Assembly (NCBI GenBank): GCA_018883245.1
Contig: VEQL01000004.1
Span: 1-64,000 of the forward strand
Origin: Chthoniobacterales bacterium
GTDB taxonomy: Bacteria; Verrucomicrobiota; Verrucomicrobiia; Chthoniobacterales; JACTMZ01
Direction: 5' to 3'
Length of the DNA: 64,000 nucleotides
Made by a program: the position numbers and the translations under genes. This document shows positions 1 through 7,594 of the stretch, in pieces. Each line of letters begins with the position of its first letter. Positions within the stretch are counted from its first letter, which is position 1. The notes beneath the pieces are model-generated. The model was not told the DNA's origin, searched no databases, and worked only from the letters and a program-made list of their open reading frames with translations.

Positions 1-146
1 GGCACGCCGTTGCGGAGTTCGATCTGGGCCAGCAGCATGTTGAAGGCATCACCGGGCTTGAGGCCCAAGCGATCGAGAATCTTCTCGGCTTTCCGAAGGC
101 GGCGCGCCGGCACCCTTGTGCGGAACAGTATGTTCTCTGAGGCCAT
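1..146 (-). CDS. RelB/DinJ-type antitoxin, partial (C-terminus beyond window)
   Basis: Only the first 48 codons are visible; the frame stays open to the window edge. The peptide starts MASENILFRTRVPARRLRKA and continues with a helix ending in LGLKPGDAFNMLLAQI and then LRNGV. This matches the ribbon-helix-helix N-terminus of the RelB/DinJ antitoxin family: a short beta strand, an amphipathic helix, then the 'P-x-(D/E)-A-(F/I)-N-x-(L/F)' helix. Such antitoxins bind DNA as dimers and neutralise a RelE/YafQ-type mRNA interferase usually encoded just downstream, which here would lie outside the window. No strong ribosome binding site precedes the ATG. The family call is by eye from a short fragment. 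Confidence 0.6.
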   Translation of the reverse strand, partial: MASENILFRTRVPARRLRKAEKILDRLGLKPGDAFNMLLAQIELRNGV

Positions 147-297
147 GCTCAAATATGCTCACAATTGCTCGGAAATGTCAAGAGATGAGGCGGCTGTCAG
201 CCGCGCATGGAGCGGAGAGCGGGGATTGCGCTTTGGCAATACGTCGGCATCGGAACGCTATAAGCGTATCGCGGCGAGTCATTTTTGCGCTCAGTAG

Positions 298-558
298 TCA
301 TTCGAGCGGCTCGATCGATTTGAGAGGTAACTCCTCGCGACTGCGATGCCATGTTTCGATAAGTTCCTCAAGGTGTAATCGCCTCCATTCGTTGACCAAC
401 TGCAAGGCCTTCGGCGGAAGATGTCCCTCGTGAATGCGACCAGTATGAATTTCAATCAAGGCTTCATGCCCGCCGTAAATCGCATGAAAGTGTTCCTGAG
501 GGTGCTCGCGGTAGTAGAACCGGATGACGATTCCGTAAAACCGGCTGACCTCAAGCAT
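298..558 (-). CDS. DUF4160 family protein
   Basis: This 86-residue protein has the usual DUF4160 layout: an N-terminal SRFYGIVIRFYYREH strand, then HFHAIYGGHEA, a central helix with LPPKALQLVNEWRRLH, and the end KSIEPLE. The biochemical function of the family is not established. DUF4160 genes are commonly found next to DUF2442 genes, and the pair is often suspected to act like a toxin-antitoxin module, which is unproven. The start codon overlaps the end of the upstream DUF2442 gene by 8 bases, so the two are almost certainly co-translated. Length is normal and no damage is visible. Confidence 0.8.
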   Translation of the reverse strand: MLEVSRFYGIVIRFYYREHPQEHFHAIYGGHEALIEIHTGRIHEGHLPPKALQLVNEWRRLHLEELIETWHRSREELPLKSIEPLE

Positions 559-811
559 GGACCGGTTGTCGGGCGTTCAGCTCAACAACCTCAAGGTAAG
601 CGGCATCCGGGCAAATCTCTATATCTTCGCTCCAAGCGATCTGCCCATGATCACCGATATGCACACCGGCAAAAACCTGCGGATCCGCAAGAGGCGCAAA
701 GACCCCGCGACCAACAGAGCAGGACATATCGATCACACCCTCCAAACCGTCTGAAAAGACCACCGAGATCTTGCCGCCAGGCAGCGACGATACTCGAACA
801 GGGCGTTTCAT
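551..811 (-). CDS. DUF2442 family protein
   Basis: This 86-residue protein begins MKRPVRVSSLPGGKISVVFS. Family signatures are FSDGLEGVIDMS, the hydrophobic VFAPLADPQVFAGV stretch, and IAWSEDIEICPDAAYLEV near the C-terminus. The frame could also start at a TTG 21 bases upstream, but the ATG at 811 has a GGA spaced like a weak Shine-Dalgarno and gives the usual family N-terminus. It overlaps the following DUF4160 gene by 8 bases. DUF2442 proteins are small, partly DNA-binding-like folds of unknown role. Two tiny ORFs lie just upstream on the same strand and may belong to the same transcript. Confidence 0.8.
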   Translation of the reverse strand: MKRPVRVSSLPGGKISVVFSDGLEGVIDMSCSVGRGVFAPLADPQVFAGVHIGDHGQIAWSEDIEICPDAAYLEVVELNARQPVHA

Positions 812-841
812 GCGTCCAAAATACCATTGCAAAACATGTGG

Positions 842-997
842 TCAAGCGGAGCGGAGAAGTTCACCCGGCACATCGGCCCAACGAACTTCGCGCGCGACGA
901 CGCGCAACTCCTCCGCAGTGAGTCGCTGACCACCCATGGCCAGAATCCACTCGTCGGTTTCCTCAACAGAAGCTGTGGCCGGATCCAAAACAGGCAC
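842..997 (-). CDS. small unrecognised ORF upstream of the DUF2442-DUF4160 pair
   Basis: A GTG-initiated frame of 51 residues directly follows an in-frame TAA and ends 30 bases before the DUF2442 start. The peptide starts VPVLDPATASVEETDEWILA and ends in an amphipathic stretch with LTAEELRVVAREVRW. I do not recognise it. Position and strand suggest it could be the first gene of the small operon, or the remnant of a longer decayed gene. Shortness and the GTG start keep confidence low. Confidence 0.3.
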   Translation of the reverse strand: MPVLDPATASVEETDEWILAMGGQRLTAEELRVVAREVRWADVPGELLRSA

Positions 998-1016
998 TTA
1001 GGCAGATGCCGTTCTC

Positions 1017-1133
1017 TCAGTTGGCAAAGTATTCGGCGATGATGCCCTCATTGTATGCAGGCAAGCTGCCGCCCTTGGTCGCGGCGGAGGGCTCCGCAGG
1101 ACCAGGCTTAATCAAGTTGTGGGCTTCCGACAT
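1017..1133 (-). CDS. small unrecognised ORF (38 residues)
   Basis: An ATG frame of 38 codons begins MSEAHNLIKPGPAEPSAATK and ends NEGIIAEYFAN before a TGA, 19 bases ahead of the next tiny ORF. Codon use looks coding-like, but there is no recognisable family and the two ORFs are in different frames. This may be a decayed gene or a real microprotein. The rest of 998-1185 shows nothing else except an inverted repeat (next entry). Confidence 0.25.
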   Translation of the reverse strand: MSEAHNLIKPGPAEPSAATKGGSLPAYNEGIIAEYFAN

Positions 1134-1146
1134 TTCGTGCTGAGCA

Positions 1147-1170
1147 CTTTTCCGCGTCGGGTCGGAAAAG
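1147..1170 (-). terminator. possible hairpin after the GbsR-like gene
   Basis: An 8-base perfect inverted repeat, CTTTTCCG and CGGAAAAG with an 8-base loop, lies 16 bases past the stop codon of the regulator. No T-run follows on the minus strand, so it is at best a weak or factor-dependent terminator. Confidence 0.3.
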
Positions 1171-1185
1171 CGTGAAAATCTCTCC

Positions 1186-1698
1186 CTAAAGTTTCAAAAA
1201 GCGCATGATCCAAGGCAGAACTTTTTGTCCCTTATCGAGCCAGTATTCGAGGCGCTCGATACGCTCCGCGGGTGTTTGCCGCTCGGGAGCGGGAAGGTCG
1301 ATCATCATCGTCTTCATGCGCTCGATGCGTTCCTGTGCGGTTTGCATTCGGGGTAGGAGTTCGTCTTCGATGAACGAGGTGGCGAATCGGCTGAGTTCGC
1401 CGCTCGCCACATAGTAATCCTTGCGTGCGCCCGGTTGGTAGGTCACCCGAACGGCACCGAATTCGCGCAGCAATTTGAGCCCTTGACTGGCGGCGCCGAG
1501 GCTGATTCCCAGCCGGGCCATGATGTCATCCATCGCCAAGGGTGTGCTGGCGACGAAGAGGAGCCCGTAGATTTCCCCGACTGATTTCGGCCAGCCCAAC
1601 AGCCGGAGGAGATTGATGAACATTTCGATCGACTCCACCTCGAGCAGCGTCAGATCGGATCGCTTGCGCTTTGGCGGGGCTGCTTCAAGAACTGGCAT
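1186..1698 (-). CDS. GbsR/MarR family transcriptional regulator
   Basis: This 170-residue winged-helix regulator has the GbsR-type pattern. An N-terminal helix ('SIEMFINLLRLLGWPKSVGE') is followed by IYGLLFVASTPLAMDDI, a recognition helix LGISLGAASQGLKLLREFGA and a wing VRVTYQPGARKDYYVA. A long C-terminal helix then carries ELLPRMQTAQERIERMKTMM. GbsR-like proteins repress transport or osmoprotectant genes in Bacillus; in many phyla their targets are unknown. The ORF extends to a TTG, but the ATG at 1698 gives a better family N-terminus. No obvious target operon is adjacent. Confidence 0.75.
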   Translation of the reverse strand: MPVLEAAPPKRKRSDLTLLEVESIEMFINLLRLLGWPKSVGEIYGLLFVASTPLAMDDIMARLGISLGAASQGLKLLREFGAVRVTYQPGARKDYYVASGELSRFATSFIEDELLPRMQTAQERIERMKTMMIDLPAPERQTPAERIERLEYWLDKGQKVLPWIMRFLKL

Positions 1699-1805
1699 CA
1701 GAAGCAGTGATGATAACCGCTGCTTCGGAGGCTTCAATAAAAAATGAAATCCGTAGAGAAATGCAAATCACGGCTATCGATTAGGAAAATACCCGCATTG
1801 GTCTA

Positions 1806-2225
1806 TTACTGGGATATAAATCCTTCGGCGATGGCGGCGGATCGCAGACGTTGATCGGCGGTGAGAAAAGAAAACGTCTCCGGTTGCTCGCGACAAAAGA
1901 TGAGTGCGGCGGCTAGCTGGAAAGCATCGGCTGCACGAAGAGGGTGGACGCGCAGCAGGCGGATCGCCCGACTGCGGACTTCGCGCGTGGGGGCGACCTC
2001 GATCCAATGCGTCGTCAGTTTTTCCATATGCTGACGCGCTCTGGATTCGTCTATTGATGTCATCTCGTGCTCACGCAAGCGGCGACTGAGCGAAGACTCC
2101 ACCTCTGCCAAACTTCCGAACCACACAATCATATCGGGATCATCCAAAAGCTGCTGCTCACGCCTGGCGGAGTCAGCCTCAGGCACCAGCAGGGGTATGA
2201 TGGCGGAGGAATCCCAAAACTTCAT
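1806..2225 (-). CDS. PIN-domain toxin, VapC-like
   Basis: This 139-residue protein starts MKFWDSSAIIPLLVPEADSA, the PIN-domain opening with the first metal-binding aspartate. Further acidic residues follow in SLAEVESSLSRR, in HPLRAADAFQLAAAL and in FLTADQRL, matching the four-acid active site of Mg-dependent RNases. VapC toxins cleave specific RNAs, often tRNA. The ATG sits in an ATGA overlap with the stop of the upstream Phd-type antitoxin gene, so the two form a standard antitoxin-first operon. A longer frame with an upstream ATG exists, but the extension is not PIN-like. Confidence 0.85.
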   Translation of the reverse strand: MKFWDSSAIIPLLVPEADSARREQQLLDDPDMIVWFGSLAEVESSLSRRLREHEMTSIDESRARQHMEKLTTHWIEVAPTREVRSRAIRLLRVHPLRAADAFQLAAALIFCREQPETFSFLTADQRLRSAAIAEGFISQ

Positions 2226-2515
2226 CGGTCTTCGCTGCGCTCCTCCAAGATGGCCTGAGTGAGAGCTGCATTGCACTCGGCTTTGGGCAACTCGAGGAAG
2301 GATTTTACATCGAGTTTGCCATGCTTCCGCGGCGGATAGACGAGGCCTTCGGCAACAAGAGAGCGCACATGTTCATCCATAAGTTCCTGTTCAATCGGAT
2401 AGACCACGGCTACCGGTTTGCGGTGGTCCGTGATGACCAGCGGTTCGCCGGCGATGACCAATTTGAGCCGGGCAGACAGATTATTTTTAAGGTCAGAAAC
2501 GCTGGCGGTTTTCAT
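2222..2515 (-). CDS. Phd/YefM-type antitoxin
   Basis: This 97-residue protein begins MKTASVSDLKNNLSARLKLV and continues with GEPLVITDHRKPVAVVYP, the Phd/YefM N-terminal DNA-binding fold. The C-terminal half (EGLVYPPRKHGKLDVKSFLE) is the variable toxin-wrapping tail. Antitoxins of this class repress their own promoter and neutralise the partner PIN RNase encoded next. Stop and toxin start overlap in ATGA. An upstream in-frame ATG would add 28 residues that do not fit the family, so the ATG at 2515 is preferred. Confidence 0.85.
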   Translation of the reverse strand: MKTASVSDLKNNLSARLKLVIAGEPLVITDHRKPVAVVYPIEQELMDEHVRSLVAEGLVYPPRKHGKLDVKSFLELPKAECNAALTQAILEERSEDR

Positions 2516-2657
2516 ATGGCCAGAATAGCCAGATGTTGGTTTTGAGCAAGCGGTGGATGGATTTCCAGTCGGCGCAACCCACTTTCGGAGGCGATCCATC
2601 TATGGCTGTCCAATGGCACAAATTCAGCGGCTTCGGGTCAAAGGCCTGTGCTGGAAG

Positions 2658-3218
2658 TCATGCAAAGACTGCGTTGCGTTCGTCGATGTCCAGTTCCCGC
2701 CATTGGCCGGGGGCAAGACTTGCGGGAAGTTTGAAACGACCTATACGGACACGAACCAATCGCAATGTGGGAAAACCGGCGGCGGCGGTCATTTTTCGCA
2801 CCTGCCGATTGCGGCCTTCGGTGAGCTCAAGTTCGATCCACGATGTGGGGACATTCTTGCGGAAGCGTATCGGAGGAATACGCGGGGGAAGATCCGGAGC
2901 GATCGTTGTCGCTTTGGCGGGCAGCGTCCGTTGTCCCTCTATAACAACCCCTGAACGCAGAATCTGAAGCGCCGGCTCGTTGATTGTTCCCTCTACTTGC
3001 GCCCAATAGGTTCGCGGGTGCGCGTGCCGTGGATCAAGCAGCCGCGTGTTCAATCCGGGCTCATCGGTGAGAAGCAGCAAACCCTCGCTGTCACGGTCAA
3101 GGCGGCCGAGCGGATAAACGCCTCTGGGGAAACCGAATTCGGCGAGCGTGCGTTGTCCGGGGTGATCGGGCGTGAATTGCGAGAGCACGCCGTGGGGTTT
3201 ATTTAGTGCTAAAAGCAC
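2658..3218 (-). CDS. rluE: pseudouridine synthase, RluE-like (RsuA family)
   Basis: This 186-residue enzyme lacks an S4 domain, as RluE does. It starts at a GTG (MLLALNKPHGVLSQFT), has the catalytic motif GRLDRDSEGLLLLT with the nucleophilic Asp near residue 41, and carries PTSWIELELTEGRNRQVRKM and a C-terminal FPTLRLVRVRIG. RluE makes pseudouridine 2457 in E. coli 23S rRNA. The match to RluE over the whole length, including the NPPIRxRKxxPTSW-like segment (here IPPIRFRKNVPTSW), is better than to RsuA or RluB. It is transcribed from the pdhC side and is probably monocistronic. Confidence 0.85.
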   Translation of the reverse strand: MLLALNKPHGVLSQFTPDHPGQRTLAEFGFPRGVYPLGRLDRDSEGLLLLTDEPGLNTRLLDPRHAHPRTYWAQVEGTINEPALQILRSGVVIEGQRTLPAKATTIAPDLPPRIPPIRFRKNVPTSWIELELTEGRNRQVRKMTAAAGFPTLRLVRVRIGRFKLPASLAPGQWRELDIDERNAVFA

Positions 3219-3340
3219 AGTTGGCAGTGTTGGCTAACGCCTGTCTCGAAAACCCGGCTCAGTGTTCAGTTTTACCTAAGGGCTACCTTCGGTTCAGCGA
3301 AAGAGCCCGAAACATCCGAACTGTGCACGAAAGCCAAACG

Positions 3341-4630
3341 TCAGAGGAGCAGCAGCGCAGGTTTCTCGACAAGGCGGCGGAGGGTGTTCATGTAGTCCGC
3401 CGCAACGGCACCGTCTATGACACGGTGATCGCCACTGGCGGAGATGACGAGACGGTGACCGGCGACAACTTGTTCGTGTTCATCGATGACCGGTTGTTTG
3501 GTGATCGCCCCTACCCCGAGGATGAACGCCTGCGGCGGATTGATGATCGGCATGAAATCGTCGATGCCGAAACCACCCAAGCTGGAAAGGGTAATGGTTC
3601 CGCCCTGGTATTCCTCGGGCTTGAGTTTTTTGCCGCGCGCCTTGGCGGCGAGTTCCTTCATGGCCGCGCTGATTTCGCGCAAAGAAAGCGTGTTGGCTTT
3701 GCGGATCACCGGGGTGATGAGGCCGTCATCAACGGCCACGGCGACGGCGAGGTTCACATCGGCGTATTCGATGATGACATCGCCATCGTAGGCGGCGTTG
3801 ATCTTCGGCACGGCGGCGGCTGCACGGGCGGCAGCGAGCAAGATGAAGTCGTTGACGGTGAGTTTTTGTCCGCCCTCTTTTTCCGCCATGACGTTGAGTT
3901 CCGCGCGCAAGGCCATAAGCGGTCCGCCATCCATCGCAACGCTCAGGTAAAAGTGCGGAATCTGAGTTTTGCTGGCGAGGAGGCGCTCGGCGATCGTCTT
4001 GCGCATCCCGGTGAGCGCGATCGTCTTTTCCTCTCCGGCGATTCCGCGGGCGGCGCGGATCGTGGGCGCGGCGGAACAAGCAGCAACTCCCCTCGTCCCG
4101 CCTGCGGGTGCATTTTCCACATCGCGTTTGACGATGCGCCCGGCCGGACCCGTTCCGGAAATCACGGTCAAATCGACACCGCGGGCAGCGGCGATTTTGC
4201 GGGCGAGCGGAGAAGCTTTGACACGGCCGGATGTTTTGGCCGATGCGGATTTGGCCGCACTTCCAAGCGGTCCGTGCAGCCGCGGTGCCGGCGCTTTGAC
4301 CGGATGGTCGACCGGCTTGTGTGCGTTGGCATCCGCTTTGGCCTTTTCCGCCGGCGCGGCTTCCAACTTTTTCTGTGCGCTCTCGGCTGTTTCGCCGGCA
4401 CCGAGAATCAGCGCGATGCGGTCTCCGACTTTGATGATCGCGCCTTCATCGACATAAATCTCGGTGATTGTGCCGTCATCGAAGGCCTCCATCTCCATGG
4501 TGGCTTTGTCGGTTTCTACCTCGGCCAGGATGTCGCCGACATCGACCTTGTCACCTTTCTTTTTGCGCCACTTGACGAGGGTTCCCTCGAGCATCGTGTC
4601 GCTGAGTTTGGGCATGGTGACAACAGGCAT
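3341..4630 (-). CDS. pdhC: pyruvate dehydrogenase E2, dihydrolipoamide acetyltransferase
   Basis: This 429-residue E2 subunit passes acetyl groups from E1 to CoA on a swinging lipoyl arm. It has one lipoyl domain (residues 1-77, lipoylated Lys in VETDKATME), an Ala/Pro/Lys-rich linker, and a peripheral subunit-binding domain around 140-175 (ASPLARKIAAARGVDLTVI, then GTGPAGRIVKRDVE). The catalytic domain ends with SGDHRVIDGAVAADYM, which carries the active-site His. It is the last gene of pdhA-pdhB-pdhC, 74 bases after pdhB. No E3 gene is in this operon; lpdA at 30774 is the likely partner. The intact binding domain contrasts with SucB in this window. Confidence 0.93.
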   Translation of the reverse strand: MPVVTMPKLSDTMLEGTLVKWRKKKGDKVDVGDILAEVETDKATMEMEAFDDGTITEIYVDEGAIIKVGDRIALILGAGETAESAQKKLEAAPAEKAKADANAHKPVDHPVKAPAPRLHGPLGSAAKSASAKTSGRVKASPLARKIAAARGVDLTVISGTGPAGRIVKRDVENAPAGGTRGVAACSAAPTIRAARGIAGEEKTIALTGMRKTIAERLLASKTQIPHFYLSVAMDGGPLMALRAELNVMAEKEGGQKLTVNDFILLAAARAAAAVPKINAAYDGDVIIEYADVNLAVAVAVDDGLITPVIRKANTLSLREISAAMKELAAKARGKKLKPEEYQGGTITLSSLGGFGIDDFMPIINPPQAFILGVGAITKQPVIDEHEQVVAGHRLVISASGDHRVIDGAVAADYMNTLRRLVEKPALLLL

Positions 4631-4704
4631 GGCGGGAAGGTGAAAAGTTAAAAGTGGAAGGTGAAGCTTTGAAAAGACATGGGCGCGACGCCCGCGCCGA
4701 CTGG

Positions 4705-5679
4705 TTATGAGATGGCTAAAACTTTTTGAATGATGCGATCGACGGTCGGCAGCTGAAGTGCCTCGACAGGCGGGCTGTAGATCGCGGGAGCGTCGAGCGA
4801 GCAGACGCGTTGGACGGGAGCGTCGAGATCGTCGAAGGCTTTTTCCTGGATCAACGTGGCGATTTGCGAGGATACGCCGCAGAAGGGCTTGTTTTCGTCC
4901 ACGAGCACGGCGCGGTGCGTTTTGCGCACGCTGTCGAGGATGGTTTCCTCGTCGAGAGGACGGATCGACCGGAGATCAATGACCTCGGCGGAAATATCGA
5001 ACTCCTCGGCGAGACGGTGCGCGGCGTTGAGTGCGGTGATGACGGCACGTCCGTGTCCGATAAGCGAAACGTCGGCGCCCTCGCGCTTGATGTCCGCCAC
5101 GCCGAGAGGAATGAGATATTCTTCCTCCGGAACCTCGCCTTGGTCGCCGTAGAGCAGCGTGTTCTCCATGAAGCAAACAGGGTCGTTGTCGCGGATGGCG
5201 GTTTTCATCAGCCCTTTCGCGTCATAAGGCGTAGCGGGGCAGACGACTTTGAGTCCGGGTGTATTGGCGAGGAAATTTTCCGGCGTGTGCGAATGCGTGG
5301 CGCCGACATTGGTGCCTCCGTTGGCGGGCCCGCGGATGACGAGCGGAAGATTGATGAGGCCGCCGGACATGTAGCGCACGCAGCCGGCGTTGTTGATGAT
5401 CTGGTCGAATGCCACGTAGGCGAAGCTCCAGAACATGAGTTCCATCACGGGGCGCATGCCCATCATGGCCGCCCCCACCCCGAGGCCGATGAAGCCTGCC
5501 TCGCTGATCGGTGTGTCCACCACGCGCTTGCTGCCGAATTTTTTCCAAAGGCCCTCGGTGATCTTGTAGGCGCCGTTGTATTCGGCCACTTCCTCGCCCA
5601 TGATGACGACGTTTTCGTCGCGGGTGAGTTCCTCGGAGAGGGCGTCGTTGAGGGCTTGGCGGTAGGTGATGACAGGCAT
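4705..5679 (-). CDS. pdhB: pyruvate dehydrogenase E1 beta subunit
   Basis: This 324-residue transketolase-type subunit begins MPVITYRQALNDALSEELTR and has GEEVAEYNGAYKITEGL, DTPISEAGFIGLGVGAAMMG and PVMELMFWSFAYVAFDQIIN. The C-terminal domain carries SLIGHGRAV and VIDLRSIRPLD. Together with PdhA it forms the alpha2beta2 thiamine-diphosphate E1 that decarboxylates pyruvate. It lies 42 bases after pdhA and 74 bases before pdhC on the same strand. The order alpha-beta-E2 and the sequence type favour pyruvate over branched-chain 2-oxo acids, though the substrate cannot be proven from sequence alone. Confidence 0.92.
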   Translation of the reverse strand: MPVITYRQALNDALSEELTRDENVVIMGEEVAEYNGAYKITEGLWKKFGSKRVVDTPISEAGFIGLGVGAAMMGMRPVMELMFWSFAYVAFDQIINNAGCVRYMSGGLINLPLVIRGPANGGTNVGATHSHTPENFLANTPGLKVVCPATPYDAKGLMKTAIRDNDPVCFMENTLLYGDQGEVPEEEYLIPLGVADIKREGADVSLIGHGRAVITALNAAHRLAEEFDISAEVIDLRSIRPLDEETILDSVRKTHRAVLVDENKPFCGVSSQIATLIQEKAFDDLDAPVQRVCSLDAPAIYSPPVEALQLPTVDRIIQKVLAIS

Positions 5680-5721
5680 CGCGGGAAAATTACAAGTAAG
5701 AAGGATTAAGTCGGGGCGGGG

Positions 5722-6819
5722 CTAGTCGTTGAAGAAATGCCGCCCGGTGCGGCCGGCCTCCGTGCCCATGTCGACCTCGTGGTAGATGTCGGTGAAAATG
5801 TCCTCGAGTTCGGGGAACGGGCTGTCTTCGGCAAAAGCCACGGAGGCGGCGGCTTCGGCCTTGGCCTCGTTGTCGATTTTTTCGATCAGCGCATCATCGG
5901 CGACACCTTCATCCTTGAGCCGCTTTTCCCAGAGCATGATCGGGTCATGGTTCTGCTTGTAGAATTCGATTTCTTCGGCCTTGCGGTAAACCTTGGCATT
6001 GGCGTCGGCTACCGAGTGTCCGTAGTAGCGGTAGGTATCGATCTCGAGAATGCTCGGCCGGCACTTTTCGCGAGCGCGCTCCATGGCGTCGAACGTCTTG
6101 GCCCGCACTTCGTAAAGATTCTCCCCGTTGACGATGTCCCAATCCATGGCGTAGGCCTCGGCGCGTTCAGCGAGGCAGGCTTTGATCGCGGAGGAACGCG
6201 CGAGGCTGGTGCCCATCGAATACTGGTTGTTCTCTATGACATAGACCACCGGGATATTCCAGAGCGCGGCGAGGTTGAGAGACTCGTGGAAGACGCCCTG
6301 GTTGACCGCGCCATCGCCGAGATAGGTGAGGCAGCAACCCTTGAGTCCCTTGTATTTGAGCGCGTAGGCGATACCCAAGCCGAGCGGGGTTTGCCCGGCA
6401 ACGATGCCGTGACCGCCCCAATAGTTTTTGTCCGGCGCGAAAAAGTGCATCGAGCCGCCCTTGCCTTTCGAGCAACCGGTGGCCTTGCCGAGCAATTCGG
6501 CCATGCACTCGTTCATCGACATACCGACGACCAAGGCATGCCCGTGGTCGCGGTAAGCGGTGATGGCGTGATCGTTCGGTCCGAGGAGCGAACAGGTGCC
6601 CACGGCAACAGATTCCTGGCCGATATACAGGTGGAGGAAACCACCCATCTTTCCCTGCTGGTAGAGTTTGAGAGAGGCCTGCTCGAACCGGCGGATGCGC
6701 AGCATGTCACGAAGGAAGCCGAGTTTCTGCTCCAGCGTAAGGCCGGCATTAATCGAGGCCTTGGCATAGTCGACCGGATTGTCTCCGGTCTTGGGCTTGT
6801 CAGCTTGGGCTACGCTCAC
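5722..6819 (-). CDS. pdhA: pyruvate dehydrogenase E1 alpha subunit
   Basis: This 365-residue subunit carries the thiamine-diphosphate motif GDGAVNQGVFHESLNLAALW ending in the NN of VIENNQYSMGTS, plus HLYIGQESVAVG, ITAYRDHGHALVVG and KGKGGSMHFF. The loop TYRYYGHSVADANAKVYR is the usual E1-alpha ordering loop. It heads the pdhABC operon. Translation appears to start at GTG, giving an extra N-terminal stretch with no strong Shine-Dalgarno. The promoter should lie in the 325-base gap shared with the divergent cdd gene. Confidence 0.92.
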   Translation of the reverse strand: MSVAQADKPKTGDNPVDYAKASINAGLTLEQKLGFLRDMLRIRRFEQASLKLYQQGKMGGFLHLYIGQESVAVGTCSLLGPNDHAITAYRDHGHALVVGMSMNECMAELLGKATGCSKGKGGSMHFFAPDKNYWGGHGIVAGQTPLGLGIAYALKYKGLKGCCLTYLGDGAVNQGVFHESLNLAALWNIPVVYVIENNQYSMGTSLARSSAIKACLAERAEAYAMDWDIVNGENLYEVRAKTFDAMERAREKCRPSILEIDTYRYYGHSVADANAKVYRKAEEIEFYKQNHDPIMLWEKRLKDEGVADDALIEKIDNEAKAEAAASVAFAEDSPFPELEDIFTDIYHEVDMGTEAGRTGRHFFND

Positions 6820-6840
6820 TTGAAAAGTCGGTGTTGCTGG

Positions 6841-7092
6841 TTACGGCTTGACGTCATTTGCAGGGGCAAGACTTGCACCCGCACGAGTCCCAAAAATGTG
6901 GAGGAATCCGGCAACTTTGGCAACGCGAAACGAAACGGAAGACGCGGGGAAATAGCGCTTTCCTATCGAGGAGAAACGGCGTTGAAAGTTCTTGAGCGTG
7001 GCCGAGGCGCGCTGATTTTTCGTCTTGAGGAATGCGATGAATTCTTCGCTGATTTTTTGGGCATCCGTAGGTAGAGTGACAGGGTGTTTCAC
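6841..7092 (-). CDS. doubtful small ORF in the pdhA-cdd gap
   Basis: The gap from 6820 to 7144 separates divergent pdhA and cdd. Its only coding candidate is this 83-residue GTG frame, starting VKHPVTLPTDAQKISEEFIA and including a basic stretch (LKNFQRRFSSIGKRYF). The middle codons look coding-like, but there is no ribosome binding site, no recognised family, and the frame ends 21 bases before the pdhA start. It may be spurious. Promoters for pdhA and cdd must also lie here; I could not pick confident boxes. Confidence 0.25.
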   Translation of the reverse strand: MKHPVTLPTDAQKISEEFIAFLKTKNQRASATLKNFQRRFSSIGKRYFPASSVSFRVAKVAGFLHIFGTRAGASLAPANDVKP

Positions 7093-7144
7093 TGCTGATG
7101 AATTTCGGAAATTTCCTGGCGGATCTGGAGGGCGAGATGGCTCC

Positions 7145-7570
7145 ATGAGCACAAATGACAAAAAACGCATGCAAACATCTGACCAAGAACTAGTTGCGAA
7201 AGCTATCAGCGCTTCGAAAGCCGCTTATGCCCCCTACTCCGGATTTCAAGTCGGCGCGGTGCTTGTGGGAAGCGATGGCCACATTTTCACCGGGTGCAAT
7301 GTGGAGAATATCAGCTATGGATTGACGATCTGTGCCGAGCGAAACGCGGTCTTCGCAGCGGTGGCGGATGGTTGCCGGGACTTCTCCAAGATTGTGGTGG
7401 TGGCGGACACCGACGAACCGATTTCGCCCTGCGGGGCCTGCCGTCAAGTGCTGGCCGAATTCAATCCCGATTTGGAAATCGTGCTGGCGAACTTCAAGGG
7501 CAGGATTGAGCGCTTTCGTTTATCCGCGCTGCTCCCCCGCCCTTCCAAAGGCATATTGGGACATGCTTAA
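7145..7570 (+). CDS. cdd: cytidine deaminase
   Basis: This 141-residue enzyme deaminates cytidine and deoxycytidine to uridines for pyrimidine salvage. It has the small homotetrameric-type Cdd pattern: AAYAPYSGFQVGAVLVGSDG, then FTGCNVENISYGLTICAERN with the zinc Cys and catalytic Glu, and DEPISPCGACRQVLAEF with the other two zinc cysteines. The ATG at 7145 (MSTNDKKRMQ) is preferred; the frame runs 40 codons further upstream without family similarity. It ends one base before a parS-like palindrome and 24 bases before mnmG, so the two may be co-transcribed. Confidence 0.93.
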   Translation: MSTNDKKRMQTSDQELVAKAISASKAAYAPYSGFQVGAVLVGSDGHIFTGCNVENISYGLTICAERNAVFAAVADGCRDFSKIVVVADTDEPISPCGACRQVLAEFNPDLEIVLANFKGRIERFRLSALLPRPSKGILGHA

Positions 7571-7571
7571 C

Positions 7572-7585
7572 GTTCCACGTGGAAC
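7572..7585. promoter_or_regulatory. parS-like centromere site 1
   Basis: A perfect 14-base palindrome GTTCCACGTGGAAC lies in the 24-base cdd-mnmG gap. It matches the bacterial chromosomal parS core, TGTTYCACGTGRAACA, in the inner 14 positions (flanks here are C and A). ParB would bind this site and spread to load SMC/condensin. Two further copies lie in mnmG and none elsewhere in the window. It sits where the mnmG ribosome binding site would be expected. Confidence 0.8.
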
Positions 7586-7594
7586 ACCAACTCT

